Assembly: GCF_040253635.1 (NCBI RefSeq)
Contig: NZ_JBEJGX010000003.1
Span: 5,109,501-5,173,500 of the forward strand
Direction of reading: 5' to 3'
Length of the DNA: 64,000 bases
From: Streptomyces sp. Edi2
GTDB lineage: Bacteria > Actinomycetota > Actinomycetes > Streptomycetales > Streptomycetaceae
Shown here: piece after piece, positions 1-9,057 of the stretch
Layout of the letters: every line of letters begins with the position of its first letter
Numbering within the stretch: the stretch's first letter is position 1
Translations under genes and position numbers: made by a program
The notes under the pieces: model-generated
What the model saw: the letters and a program-made list of their open reading frames with translations, nothing else
Database searches by the model: none
What the model was told of the DNA's origin: nothing

Positions 1-2
1 CC

Positions 3-1310
3 ACCGAGCTGGAGTTCGCCCAGTGGGCCGGACACGGCGGACCGCCGCCGTACTTCGTGCATACCGACACCGACGAAGCGACCGGCGCCAACGTCCTTTG
101 CCTGCCGGGCGGCACGGTGCCGCTCTCCGACGCGGAGCTGTTCGCGCTGTTGGCCGCCGACCCGGAGCTGTGCCGGGCCGACCCGGACCGGTGGGTCGCG
201 CTGCTGTCCTCCGGCCCGGGCACGGAGTCCCGGCGCTCGGAGCAGCGGGCGTACTCCGAGCGGGAGAACCGGACCGCGGTCAGCTACAGCGGCACGGTCC
301 TGCTGTCCGAGGGCGACCCGGCCGAGCCGAGTTGGCTTACCGCCCTCCCGGACCGGGCAACCGGGTCGGCGGGCGGCTGGTACCGCACCCGGCCCGCCGG
401 GCCGGCCGCGCGGGCCGCGCAGATCCCGCGGGGCGTGCCGTACTCGGTCGACGGCTGGTTCGACGAGAGCTTCGCGGGCACCCGGGAGCAGTTCCCGTCC
501 CCGCTCGTCATCTCCACGGAGCGCAGCACGGTGTGGGGCCAGGGACACCACGATCCGGACCTGCACATGTTCGTGGCCGAGCTGCCCGGGCTCGGGCTGC
601 GCGGCGAGTACAACCCGGCCGGGCCGTCCGCCGGCCGGGTGACGGATGCGGAGGGGCGGCTGTACAGTGAAGGCCCCGCCTGGGACTGGTACTTGGCGGG
701 CCGCGGCCTGGTCGCCTCCTCCCGGCTGCGGATGATCCTCCTGGCACAAGACGCCGAGGGCGACCCGAACGACTCGGGTGTCCTGCCGGTGCCGGCCGCC
801 TGGCCGGCCACCGGTCCCGTCAGCGCGACGCCGCCGGTCGACCCGGCCACCGTTGCGGCGGTGCCGCTTCTCCTGCTCCCGCCGGACGACCTGCTTGCCG
901 CCGCCCAGTGGCGCGATCACGCGGGTCCCTTGTACACCTTCAGCTCCTGGCCGGCCCGACAGGTCTTCGAGGAGGGGCTGCGGCCGGGCGGAGACGAATG
1001 GATCCACCCGATCGACCACGTATACGGCGATGACCGGTCCACCTCGGCATGGGTCAGTGCGACGGCGAACCTGTCCACCGGCCTCTCCCGGGGCAGTGGT
1101 TGGCGCTTCGACATCGAGGCTCCCGGCGGAATCGATGTGAACGCCACTCTGGGCCTCGCTTCCCCCTTCCCCGACCAGTGGGAAGTGCTGTTCCCCGGGG
1201 GCGTCCACCGCCGCTTCATCCAGGGCGCGCAACGGCTGGAGAACGGGGTGCCGGTCGGCGACTACCTCCCCAACCCGCACTTCGGGGAGGACGCCGACGA
1301 CAAGCGGTGA
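3..1310 (+). CDS. C-terminal part of a T7SS-locus protein ending in a degenerate ADP-ribosyltransferase domain
   Basis: The frame is open from the left edge (435 residues visible, no start seen), so the gene begins outside the window. A GTG at 57 is only an internal codon. The last ~130 residues resemble the pierisin/scabin class of ADP-ribosyltransferases: LYTFSSWPARQVFEEG near 930-977, an STS-like RSTSAWVSATA at 1035-1067, and QWEVLFPGGV at 1176-1205, which fits the Q-x-E motif followed by PGG. The family's NAD-binding Arg in the first motif (L-[WY]-R) is Thr here (codon 936) and the nearby D and R are also lost, so catalysis is doubtful. The upstream ~300 residues are not recognised. The genes just downstream are T7SS-associated, so this may be a secreted or effector-like protein of that locus. 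The function is inferred. Confidence 0.6.
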   Translation, partial: TELEFAQWAGHGGPPPYFVHTDTDEATGANVLCLPGGTVPLSDAELFALLAADPELCRADPDRWVALLSSGPGTESRRSEQRAYSERENRTAVSYSGTVLLSEGDPAEPSWLTALPDRATGSAGGWYRTRPAGPAARAAQIPRGVPYSVDGWFDESFAGTREQFPSPLVISTERSTVWGQGHHDPDLHMFVAELPGLGLRGEYNPAGPSAGRVTDAEGRLYSEGPAWDWYLAGRGLVASSRLRMILLAQDAEGDPNDSGVLPVPAAWPATGPVSATPPVDPATVAAVPLLLLPPDDLLAAAQWRDHAGPLYTFSSWPARQVFEEGLRPGGDEWIHPIDHVYGDDRSTSAWVSATANLSTGLSRGSGWRFDIEAPGGIDVNATLGLASPFPDQWEVLFPGGVHRRFIQGAQRLENGVPVGDYLPNPHFGEDADDKR

Positions 1311-1381
1311 GAGACCGGAAACAGCGGGAACTTGACGACATGTGAACAGCACGACCGGGAAAACCAGTAAGTGAGGACACA

Positions 1382-2332
1382 ATGAGTGAGACCAGCGGCG
1401 AGGCCCGTGCCGCCATCGACCCCGCGGCGGCGGCACCGGACGGCGGCACCGCCACCACGACGGTGGACCCCACCCCGCCCGAGGAGTTCATCGAGGCGGC
1501 CAAGCTCGCGCCCGACCACTGGCTGTACTTGATCGACCCGACCTGGTCCGACGAGGGCCCGCCGCCGGAGTGGGCCGTGGTGGGCCAGTGGCGCTCCGAC
1601 GCCGAGGGCGAGATCGTCGAGTGGCAGGACAACGAGGACTACCGGCCCTCTCCGTCGGCGATGGGCTGGCCGGAGCCCGCCGACGACGTGGACGCCGCCA
1701 TCCAGCTCGCCACCACCGGTTACGGCCCCGCCGACGATGTCACCAAGGCCCTGGCCAAGGCCGAAGTGGCGGTACTGGTGACGGCGGACGGCGACCCGGT
1801 GCGCGCGGCGGCGCCCGACAGTACCCCGGTGGTCCTGGTCTACAGCTCCCCGAAGTACCTCCACCTGGCCGGCCGGCTGGCCTTCGAGACGACGCGGGTG
1901 CCGGAGTTCCTGGAGCGGATCCCCGAGGGGCACAGCCTGTGCATCAACAGCTCGGGTCCGGTCAGCATGGTGATGACCACCGACGGCCTGGCGGACATCA
2001 TGAAGGCGGCCGAAGAGGCGCCCGAGGGGGACGGGGCACCGTCCGGGTCCGCCGCCGGGCCCGTCTGGCCGCCGACGATGAGCACCGAGGGCGCGTCCTG
2101 GTCGGAGGCGTCCGGCCAGGAGGCGAACGAGCCGGAAGTGAACGAGCCGGAAGTGAACGGCTCGGCGAACGGCGTGGTCAAGGGCGCGGTCAGGCGCGGC
2201 CGGTCCCGCGCTGCCGAGGCTGACGGGAGCAGCCGCCTGGAGGACGTCCTCCTGCCGGAGCCGGAGCAGGCGTCCGCCCCGGAGCCGGCTGACGGGTCCG
2301 CCCCCGACTCCGGTGCGGAGAACGGGCGTTGA
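1382..2332 (+). CDS. Type VII secretion system-associated protein, SseB-like
   Basis: The protein has 316 residues and starts at ATG 1382, 71 bases after the previous stop. Residues ~30-115 (APDHWLYLIDP, PEWAVVGQWRS, EEWxDNEDYRPSP-type text, GWPEP, ATTGYGP) are what I recognise from Streptomyces 'type VII secretion system-associated' proteins. Residues ~120-215 (EVAVLV, VVLVYSSPKYL, FLERIPEGHSLCINSSGPVSM) look like the SseB-type domain common in T7SS and secretion loci. The C-terminal ~100 residues are low complexity (Ala, Glu, Ser, Pro), including a direct repeat of NEPEV. No signal peptide or membrane segment is visible. It lies in line with the genes at 2676 and 6175 and probably belongs with the secretion machinery expected to the left of the window. 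Its molecular role is not known to me. Confidence 0.75.
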   Translation: MSETSGEARAAIDPAAAAPDGGTATTTVDPTPPEEFIEAAKLAPDHWLYLIDPTWSDEGPPPEWAVVGQWRSDAEGEIVEWQDNEDYRPSPSAMGWPEPADDVDAAIQLATTGYGPADDVTKALAKAEVAVLVTADGDPVRAAAPDSTPVVLVYSSPKYLHLAGRLAFETTRVPEFLERIPEGHSLCINSSGPVSMVMTTDGLADIMKAAEEAPEGDGAPSGSAAGPVWPPTMSTEGASWSEASGQEANEPEVNEPEVNGSANGVVKGAVRRGRSRAAEADGSSRLEDVLLPEPEQASAPEPADGSAPDSGAENGR

Positions 2333-2675
2333 GACCGCTTCGGGGTCCGGCGGCGGGGGCGTCGTCGGACCCGGGGTGCGAGATTTTCCGTGCGAAAGTG
2401 AACTTTTCGGGCCGTACGCGCATCCCACATGCCAGGGCGGAGTTTTCCTGAACCTCCCTGAACGTCGGCTGCGTTGCCGCCGCTTCACCGAAACGTCAGG
2501 GAACTGCACCGGCCCCCCTTGGCTCCACCGCCGCACCATGACTCTCTCCACCGCTAGAACCACGGAATCAGGACATGTCGACTCCACCAGGTGACAACGG
2601 TATGTGTCAGAACCCGAGTTGCCGTGCGACCCCGGCCGGCCCGTCCGGGCCGGCTCCCGACCGAGGAGAAGAGGC
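2333..2675 (+). other. Intergenic region upstream of the Pro-rich protein
   Basis: These 343 bases separate the T7SS-associated gene from the next gene. I see no ORF with family resemblance. A GTG at 2604 is in frame with the downstream gene but lacks a ribosome-binding site, while AGGAG-type sequence at 2662-2674 supports the start at 2676. The region is slightly less GC-rich around 2380-2420 and probably holds a promoter, but no -35/-10 pair is convincing. Confidence 0.4.
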
Positions 2676-5600
2676 GTGAGCCGTTCCGACAGCGGCCGGG
2701 CGCGGTGGTTCGGCAAAAGGGGAGGCCGCCCCGCCCCGGCCGGGCCGGCGGCGGCAGGCGGGCACCGTCCCGGGGGCGAGGGCGCTGACGAGGGGCGCCC
2801 GAAGCGGTTGCTCATCGAGGAGTACGACGGCATCAGGCTGCTGCGTACGCCCTCCGATGACACGCTCAGCAACTCCGATGTCCTCGACCTGGCCCGTGCC
2901 CTCGCCGCCGACGCGCACACCGTCACGGTGGTGGCCGGGGTCGACGCGCCGCAGTCCGCCGACCTGTGGCCCCGTCTCGGCGGCCTGCTCGACGAGCTGC
3001 GGGAAGACGGTATCCGCACGGTCCGGCTCGTCATGACCGCCGCCGGGGACGACCGGCCCGGAGCGCCCGCGCTGGCCCGCCGGATTGCCGACGCCTGGGA
3101 GTTGGAGGTCATCGCCCCCGACGGGCTCGCCCTCGTGGTGCCCGGCGGCGGGCTGTTCGTGCCGGTCCGGCAGGCCGAGCCCGGTGCCATGGTCGGCGTG
3201 GGTGTGCCGGAACGCGGCAGCTGGTGGCGTTTCCGGCCGGGTGCGGAGCCGCAGCGGATCGGCCCCCGGCAGCCTGCCCCCGGCTGGCAGCCGGCCGTTG
3301 ACCAGCTGCCCGACCAGGTCGCCGGCGGCTGTGTGATCGAGCAGATCCCTGCCGGAGTGCTGACCCGTTCCCGGGACGCCGCCCCGCCCCGCCTCGACGA
3401 TCTGTGCTACTCCGTACCCGCCGACCCCGGGGGCCCCACCGTGCTGGTGGGCGTCCCGGAGGGCGAGGACGTCTCGGCGGGCGACCTCGTGGAGGTGCTC
3501 AGCGCCCTGCCGGAGGCCGTGCGGAAGCAGGTCCGGCTCGCCCCGGGCAGCCCCCGTGACATTTTGCGTACCGGTCAATGGGTTTCCGACGCGTTGGGGA
3601 CCCAGGTCGTGGTGTACACCGGTATGCCGCTGCTGTCCCACGGCACGCCCACCCACCCCGGGACGGTCCGCTCGGTACTCGTCGGCGCCGACGGCGCGCC
3701 CCGCTGGCAGGCGTTCGTGGACGCGGTGATGTGCCTGCCGGCCGGGGAGAACGCACCGGCACAGGCCCCCCGGCTGCTGCGCTGGGGCCGGCTCCCCGCG
3801 ATCCACGGCACCGCGGGCCGGGAGCTGTCCGAACACGGCGTCGTCTCCCTCTCCGAAGGGTGGCAGGCCGGCGTGACCCGGGCGGGCCTGTGGATCACCG
3901 ATGCCGCGGAGGGGCGTCCCCCGGCGGCGGCCCGGCCGGCGGACGCGGAGGGCCCGGCAATCGAGGTGGGCCGGCCCGGCCAGTCCCTTGAGGCGTCGCT
4001 GTACCCCGCGCTCGGCACGCTCTTGGGCAGCCTCGGCGTCGACGTTCGCAGCAGGGCACGGCTGTTCGTGCACGGTACGAGCGTGGACGGCGGACGCGAA
4101 CTGCGCCGTATCGCCGCCGAACACGGCCTGCGCGCCATCCGCTTCGGCAGCGCCCTCGCCCCGCCGCAGGCAGCCTCCCCCCACACGCAGGCCGCCCCGG
4201 CTGGCCTGCCCGCCCCGTCCGCCCCGGCTGCTCTGCCCACCCCGCCCGCGCTCCCGGCGAACCCGGCGAACCCGGCCGGGAAGCCGGAGTCGCCGCCCCT
4301 GCCGGGTCCCCCGCCCACGCTGCCGACGACATCGGCCTCGAACGCCCGCCCCGCCGCCTCGGCGCCCGCCGGTGCTCCCGCTCCGGAGGCGGCTGCCGTC
4401 GGCTCGGCCGAGCGCTCCGGGCGCCCTTCCGCTCCGAGCCGCCCCCGGCCCCCGGCGGACCCCGAGCCTCCGGTACCCGAACCCGCCTCGATCTCCCGGG
4501 CCTTGACGGGAGCCCCGGACCCGGCCCCCGAGCCGCGACGCGCCGGCCCCCGCCCGGAGGGTGCCGCCCCGCACCCGGAGCCCCCCGCCCCCCGGAGCAC
4601 CGAGCCCGCCGGGTCCGCGGCGGCTCCCGGCCCTTCGCCGGAGCCGGAGCGCGCACCGGAGCCCGCGCACGAACCGGAGCCCGCGCACGAACCGGAGCCC
4701 GAGCACGCACCGGAGCCCTCCGCGCGAGCGCTCGGCGCCGGACCGTCGAACCGGTCCCGTGCACAGCCGCCTTCGCGGAGCGTTCCAGGTCCCGGTCCCC
4801 GAGGCCCGGGATCCACCGGGGCCGCTCCGGAGCGCGGGGTCATGCCGGACCCGATCACGCCGTTACCCGGTGAAAGGTCGGGCGAGCCGCCTGCCCGGGA
4901 GGCGCCCGGCTCCGGCCGGCCACCGGAGGCCCCCGCCCCGCCCACCCGGCCGTCCCGTTCCGAGCCCCCCACAGCGCCGGGGCCACCCGAGGTTCCCCCG
5001 TTGCCCGAGGCGCCCTTGTCGCCCACGGCACCCGAGGCACCGGCTCGCAGTACGGCACCGCCGCGGCCTACGACGCCCGAGGCGCCCGCAGCGTTCATGG
5101 AGGTCGAGGCGCCCACGCCGCCCACGGCACCGACGCGGCCCATGGCGCCCACGGCATCGACGGCGCCCCCCATGCCCGGGGCACCCACACCACCCACACC
5201 ACCCACGCCACCCACACCCCCCACAAAGCCCGAGGCACCTACGGCACCCGAGACGCCGGCGCCACCTACGACACCTACGGCACCGCGCGCGGTCGCCCCG
5301 TCCGGAGCGCGGCGGCCCGCCGCCGTGGCTGCCGACCCGCTGCCGCCGGTCCCGTTCCTGCCGGGGTACGTCAGTAGCCCGGCGGAGCGCACCTCCTTCC
5401 GCGGGCTGGCGGAGGACAGGTGGGAGCGGCACAGTTCCGCCGTCATGCGGGCGCTCACCAGGATGCCCGCGCTGCGCGGGCCGGAGCAGGAGGATGCCCG
5501 CGACGACCTGATCGCCCTGCACATGTACCTGCATGACACCGAAGGCCCGTTGAGTTACGGCGAGTTGGCCCAAAGCCTGCGGGCGGGCGAGGCGCGGCTG

Positions 5601-6146
5601 CTGCCCTACGGCGCGTGCGTGGCCTCCGCCCTGCGCCGGCTCCCCTCGTACCGCGGGCTCGCCTTCCGGGGCACCGACACGGCGGACGCCGCCCTCGCGC
5701 CGGGGAACCTGCTGCGCGAGGCGGCCCCGGTGAGCGCGCTGCCGGTCGGGGTGGGCGCGCCGCGGCCGGGCGGTCCGCAGTACGCGATCTGGTCGGCGAC
5801 CGGACGCCGGGTACGCGAGCTGGCGGGCGGGCCGGGCGCCGCCGGCCGCGACGAGGTCGTCTTCGCGCCGGGCTCGCTGCTGCGGGTGCTCGACGTACGC
5901 GAGAGCGACGGCGCCCCGCTGGTGCTGCTGCGCGAGGTGCCCGCCACCCCCGCCACCGCGACCACCTCAGCGGTGCCGCAGAGCACGGAACTCGACGACC
6001 ACGACCGTGCGGCGCTGGACAGGCTGGACCAAGCCCTGCGCCGCCACCCTCTCGCACCGGGGCTGTTTCGCTGGCCGGAGTTGTGCGAGGGGCCATTGGG
6101 GCGGCGCGGGGACGCGGTCGGTACCGCGTCCGGCGCCGCCCGCTGA
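2676..6146 (+). CDS. Large Pro-rich protein with C-terminal ART-like domain (T7SS locus)
   Basis: The protein has 1156 residues. I chose GTG 2676 because GAGGAGAAGAGG lies just before it; an in-frame GTG at 2604 is possible. Residues ~35-490 are globular with repeated alpha/beta-looking segments (for example LLIEEYDGIRLLRTPSDDTLS, RARLFVHGTSVDGGRELRRIA) that I cannot assign. Residues ~496-887 are a Pro/Ala/Glu/Thr spacer with short repeats (EPAHEPEP, TPPTPPTPP). Residues ~890-1120 resemble an R-S-E class ADP-ribosyltransferase: YRGLAFRG at 992-999, YAIWSATG at 1036-1043 in place of the STS motif, and RDEVVFAPG from 1058, where the ExE motif keeps the second Glu (E1060) but has Arg for the first. 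No signal peptide is seen, which fits a T7SS substrate or cytosolic partner. The architecture is seen; the toxin or effector role is inference. Confidence 0.6.
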   Translation: MSRSDSGRARWFGKRGGRPAPAGPAAAGGHRPGGEGADEGRPKRLLIEEYDGIRLLRTPSDDTLSNSDVLDLARALAADAHTVTVVAGVDAPQSADLWPRLGGLLDELREDGIRTVRLVMTAAGDDRPGAPALARRIADAWELEVIAPDGLALVVPGGGLFVPVRQAEPGAMVGVGVPERGSWWRFRPGAEPQRIGPRQPAPGWQPAVDQLPDQVAGGCVIEQIPAGVLTRSRDAAPPRLDDLCYSVPADPGGPTVLVGVPEGEDVSAGDLVEVLSALPEAVRKQVRLAPGSPRDILRTGQWVSDALGTQVVVYTGMPLLSHGTPTHPGTVRSVLVGADGAPRWQAFVDAVMCLPAGENAPAQAPRLLRWGRLPAIHGTAGRELSEHGVVSLSEGWQAGVTRAGLWITDAAEGRPPAAARPADAEGPAIEVGRPGQSLEASLYPALGTLLGSLGVDVRSRARLFVHGTSVDGGRELRRIAAEHGLRAIRFGSALAPPQAASPHTQAAPAGLPAPSAPAALPTPPALPANPANPAGKPESPPLPGPPPTLPTTSASNARPAASAPAGAPAPEAAAVGSAERSGRPSAPSRPRPPADPEPPVPEPASISRALTGAPDPAPEPRRAGPRPEGAAPHPEPPAPRSTEPAGSAAAPGPSPEPERAPEPAHEPEPAHEPEPEHAPEPSARALGAGPSNRSRAQPPSRSVPGPGPRGPGSTGAAPERGVMPDPITPLPGERSGEPPAREAPGSGRPPEAPAPPTRPSRSEPPTAPGPPEVPPLPEAPLSPTAPEAPARSTAPPRPTTPEAPAAFMEVEAPTPPTAPTRPMAPTASTAPPMPGAPTPPTPPTPPTPPTKPEAPTAPETPAPPTTPTAPRAVAPSGARRPAAVAADPLPPVPFLPGYVSSPAERTSFRGLAEDRWERHSSAVMRALTRMPALRGPEQEDARDDLIALHMYLHDTEGPLSYGELAQSLRAGEARLLPYGACVASALRRLPSYRGLAFRGTDTADAALAPGNLLREAAPVSALPVGVGAPRPGGPQYAIWSATGRRVRELAGGPGAAGRDEVVFAPGSLLRVLDVRESDGAPLVLLREVPATPATATTSAVPQSTELDDHDRAALDRLDQALRRHPLAPGLFRWPELCEGPLGRRGDAVGTASGAAR

Positions 6147-6174
6147 CCGACCCGCGAACCGAAACGGAGTCACG

Positions 6175-7716
6175 ATGCCCAACAAGGAACCGACGGGCCT
6201 GAGGGGACCAGCGGTGCGCCGCGCCGTGCCGCTGCCCGGGTCCGCAGGCCAACCCGAGCCGGACGCGCCGCTGGACAAGAGCGGTGACGTGAGCGGCCCG
6301 TCGAGCACGCCGGCGCCGGGCGGACCGTCCGCGCCGCCCACTCCGCCGGCCTCCTTCGAACCGGCCTCGTCGGCCCGCGCGAAGGGCCCGGCCGGGTCCG
6401 CGGCGTCCGGGCCGACCGCGGCGTTCGGCTTCACGGCGCCGAAGCCGCCCAAGTCGTTCGGAACTGCGGCGTCCGGGCCCACCGCGTCCGCCGACTCCGC
6501 GGCGCCCGAGTCCGCGGCGCCCGAGTCCGCGGCGTCCGAGCCTGCCGAGTCCGAGTCCGCCGCGTCGTCCGGGCCGAGCTCCGCCCCGGCCCCGGCGGCG
6601 GGATCCGAGGCGGCGTCGGGCGGCGAGGAAGGCACGTCCGAAGCGAAGGCTCCGACGACGCCCGCCAGGGCCAAGGCCCTGGCGGGCTCGTCCGCGTCGG
6701 CCACCGGATCGACGGCCGCCACGGCGTCCTCCTCGTCGGAGCACGGCGGAGGGCGCGGCGCGGGTGCCGCCGGTGGCACGGCGGCCGCGGCCGGCGGCAA
6801 GCCGCCGGAGGCGTCCACCGGGACGGGCGGGGGCGAGGAACCCCCCTCGGGCCGGCCCACCAAGGCGCTGCGCGCCGCCGCGGCCATCGCGGGCGCGCTC
6901 TTGATTGCCGTGCCGCTGCTGGCCCTCACGATGGGGGATGACGACAAGAAGGACAAGACGGCCGAGGCTGCCGCGGAGATCACCGTTCCGAAGGGCGACG
7001 ATCAGCGGGCGCCCGGCTCGTACACGGGCAAGTCGCCCCTGGTCCCGCCGAAGGCCGACAAGGGCAGTAAGGGCACCAAGGGCGGGGAGAAGGCGGAGGG
7101 CTCCGAGTCCGGTCCGGACGGCAAAGGCCAGTCCGGGGCGCCCGCCCCCGGAAAGGACAAGAAGGGCGGGGAGAAGGGGAAGTCCGCCTCGCCGCCGGGC
7201 AAGATCGGATTGTTCGGGGGGCCCGGCCCCGCTCTCCTCGGCACGAAGCAGCTGCAACTGCGGAACGTCATGACCGGAATGTGCGCCGACATTCCGGGCT
7301 ACGGAGGAAAGGGCAAAATCAACGGGGAGGTGGACCAGTTCACGTGCGTCGACCCCAGGACCGCGGACAACGAGATGTGGGACATCGATGTGAAGCTCAA
7401 GGGCAAGGCCCCCGGCGGCGGTGACCTGTTCGTGGTCCGCAACAGCACGGACGGGCTGTGCATGGACCTGCCCGGTTACGGCGCCGTGCCCGGGGCGACG
7501 GCGGTCTCCGAGTACACCTGCGACGGCACCCTGGGGGACAACCAGCTCTGGTGGAAGGACGACCGGGGCAACGGGAAGTTCTGGCTGCGCAACTACTCCA
7601 GCAACAACATGTGCCTGGACGTCTGGGGCAAGGAGTTCGGCACCGGTGGCCGCGCCGCCCGGCTCGGCGTCGCGAACTGCTACCCGGCCGACGACCACGA
7701 GTGGCGGCTCAGCTGA
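6175..7716 (+). CDS. Membrane-anchored ricin-type beta-trefoil lectin domain protein
   Basis: The protein has 513 residues and starts at ATG 6175 with CGGAG upstream, 28 bases after the previous stop. The first ~230 residues are Pro/Ala/Ser-rich and probably disordered, with a repeated SAAPE motif. One hydrophobic segment (about residues 232-252, AIAGALLIAVPLLALTMG) is followed by a Lys/Gly-rich linker, so the C-terminus should face outside. Residues ~359-513 form a ricin B-like trefoil with repeated Q/N-L-W signatures (QLQLRNVMTGMCADIPGYG, DNEMWDIDV, FVVRNSTDGLCMDLPGYG, DNQLWW, FWLRNYSSNNMCLDVWG, DHEWRLS) and paired Cys residues. Such domains bind carbohydrate. It is probably co-transcribed with the two genes upstream and may bind wall glycans near the secretion system. 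Confidence 0.8.
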   Translation: MPNKEPTGLRGPAVRRAVPLPGSAGQPEPDAPLDKSGDVSGPSSTPAPGGPSAPPTPPASFEPASSARAKGPAGSAASGPTAAFGFTAPKPPKSFGTAASGPTASADSAAPESAAPESAASEPAESESAASSGPSSAPAPAAGSEAASGGEEGTSEAKAPTTPARAKALAGSSASATGSTAATASSSSEHGGGRGAGAAGGTAAAAGGKPPEASTGTGGGEEPPSGRPTKALRAAAAIAGALLIAVPLLALTMGDDDKKDKTAEAAAEITVPKGDDQRAPGSYTGKSPLVPPKADKGSKGTKGGEKAEGSESGPDGKGQSGAPAPGKDKKGGEKGKSASPPGKIGLFGGPGPALLGTKQLQLRNVMTGMCADIPGYGGKGKINGEVDQFTCVDPRTADNEMWDIDVKLKGKAPGGGDLFVVRNSTDGLCMDLPGYGAVPGATAVSEYTCDGTLGDNQLWWKDDRGNGKFWLRNYSSNNMCLDVWGKEFGTGGRAARLGVANCYPADDHEWRLS

Positions 7717-7790
7717 TCCTTCGCCGGGGGCCCACCCTGTGATCCCCCGGCCCTGACCGGCTCCGCCTGGCCGGGCTGACCGCCCGACCC

Positions 7791-7824
7791 GGCCCCCGTG
7801 GACCCTCACACGTCCGCGGGGGCC
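7791..7824 (+). terminator. Stem-loop terminator after the lectin gene
   Basis: The arms GGCCCCCGTGGAC (7791-7803) and GTCCGCGGGGGCC (7812-7824) pair at 12 of 13 positions around an 8-base loop, 75 bases after the lectin stop. No long T run follows, which is usual in Streptomyces. The rest of 7717-8172 (456 bases) holds nothing else I can name. Confidence 0.65.
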
Positions 7825-8172
7825 TCGTCATGCGTCCGGCCACCGCCCCGGATGCCGCCCGGTGCGGGAACACCGCTCACCGCACCCACGGCGCTTCGGC
7901 GACGGCGTACACACGGATGGCGGGCGGTCCGGAAGCCGCAGCTCACCTGCTCCACCACCTCGTCCGACCCTGCTGGCCTGGGAAATGGCGACCAGCGGGG
8001 CGGGTGGTGCACCGCCGTCGCAGGGCTGCCCGCGTGGCGGGTGACGGGGGATGCGGGCATGTTGAGAAGGCAGCCGCATTGCTGGACGGAATGGCACGGA
8101 AGGAAGGACCCCAGGGGGCATGCCTGACGCGGACGCGGCCGTCCGCGGGTGAACGGACCAGGAGGCTCCCGG

Positions 8173-9057
8173 ATGCTTCGGAGATCGCTGCGGATCCCCG
8201 CCGCCGGGGTCGCCTACCTGGTGGCGGCCGCGGTGTCGTCGTCCGCGATGGCGTCCGGCCCCGAGGAGTACGCGGATGTCGCGGTGACCAGCGGGGCACG
8301 GGCCGGCCCCGGCACCGCGGCCACCCTGCTGATCGCCCACCGCGGCGCCTCCCGTTACGCGCCCGAGAACACCCTCGCCGCCGTCGATGCCGCGCACCGC
8401 CGCGGGCTCATATGGGTCGAGAACGATGTGCAGCGCAGCAAGGACGGCCGCCTGGTGGTGATGCATGACGCCACCCTGCGGCGGACCACCGACGCCGCGA
8501 AGGTGTTTCCCGGTCGGGCGCCGTGGCGGGTCGGGGACTTCACGGCCGCCGAGCTCGCGCGGCTGGATGCCGGCAGCTGGTTCGGCAGGCGGTTCACCGG
8601 GGTGCGGGTGCCGACGCTCGCTGACTATCTACGCCGTCTGGACCACAACGGGCAGCGCCTGTTGCTGGAGATCAAGGCCCCGGAGAAGTATCCCGGAATC
8701 GAGGCGCAGGTCATCCGCGAACTGCGGGCGCGGGGGTGGCTGGACCGGGACCATGTCCGCAGCCGGCTGGTCGTCCAGAGCTTCTCCGTGCCGTGCGTCA
8801 AGGCCGTGCACGAGAGGGCGCCGGAGATCCGTACGGGGATACTCGGGGCGCCCGGGACGGACAAATTGGCGCGCTATGCGCGGTTCGCCGACCAGATCAA
8901 CCCCCGTGCGTCCGCGCTCAGTTCAGGCTGGCTGGCGGCCGTGCACCGGCTGCGCGGGCCGCACGGGCGCCGGCTGCAGGTCTACGTGTGGGACGTGGCG
9001 AAGAACACCAGCGCCCGGTCGGTGAGAGCGCGAGGGGTCGAAGGTGTTATTGAATAA
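8173..9057 (+). CDS. Secreted glycerophosphodiester phosphodiesterase
   Basis: The protein has 294 residues. The start ATG 8173 has a perfect AGGAGG 7 bases upstream; an in-frame GTG at 8149 is less likely. The N-terminus has a positive start and a hydrophobic stretch ending near AMASG, a signal peptide. GDPD motifs follow: IAHRGASRYAPENT (catalytic His and Arg), WVENDVQRSKDGRLVVMHD (metal-binding E-x-D and the second catalytic His), LLLEIKAP, and a C-terminal VYVWDV. The enzyme hydrolyses glycerophosphodiesters to glycerol-3-phosphate and an alcohol, here probably outside the membrane, to scavenge phosphate or lipid headgroups. It stands alone between a terminator and a non-coding gap. No PHO box was identified. 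Confidence 0.9.
   Translation: MLRRSLRIPAAGVAYLVAAAVSSSAMASGPEEYADVAVTSGARAGPGTAATLLIAHRGASRYAPENTLAAVDAAHRRGLIWVENDVQRSKDGRLVVMHDATLRRTTDAAKVFPGRAPWRVGDFTAAELARLDAGSWFGRRFTGVRVPTLADYLRRLDHNGQRLLLEIKAPEKYPGIEAQVIRELRARGWLDRDHVRSRLVVQSFSVPCVKAVHERAPEIRTGILGAPGTDKLARYARFADQINPRASALSSGWLAAVHRLRGPHGRRLQVYVWDVAKNTSARSVRARGVEGVIE

Noticed and set aside
1262..3190. A 642-residue minus-strand frame over the T7SS-associated gene
   Set aside because: It is antisense to well-supported coding sequence and its composition is Arg/Gly/Pro-rich without motifs.
5455..7809. A 784-residue open frame on the minus strand over the lectin and Pro-rich genes
   Set aside because: It is Arg/Gly-rich low-complexity sequence antisense to two supported genes, which is typical of high-GC antisense frames, and has no start or family features.
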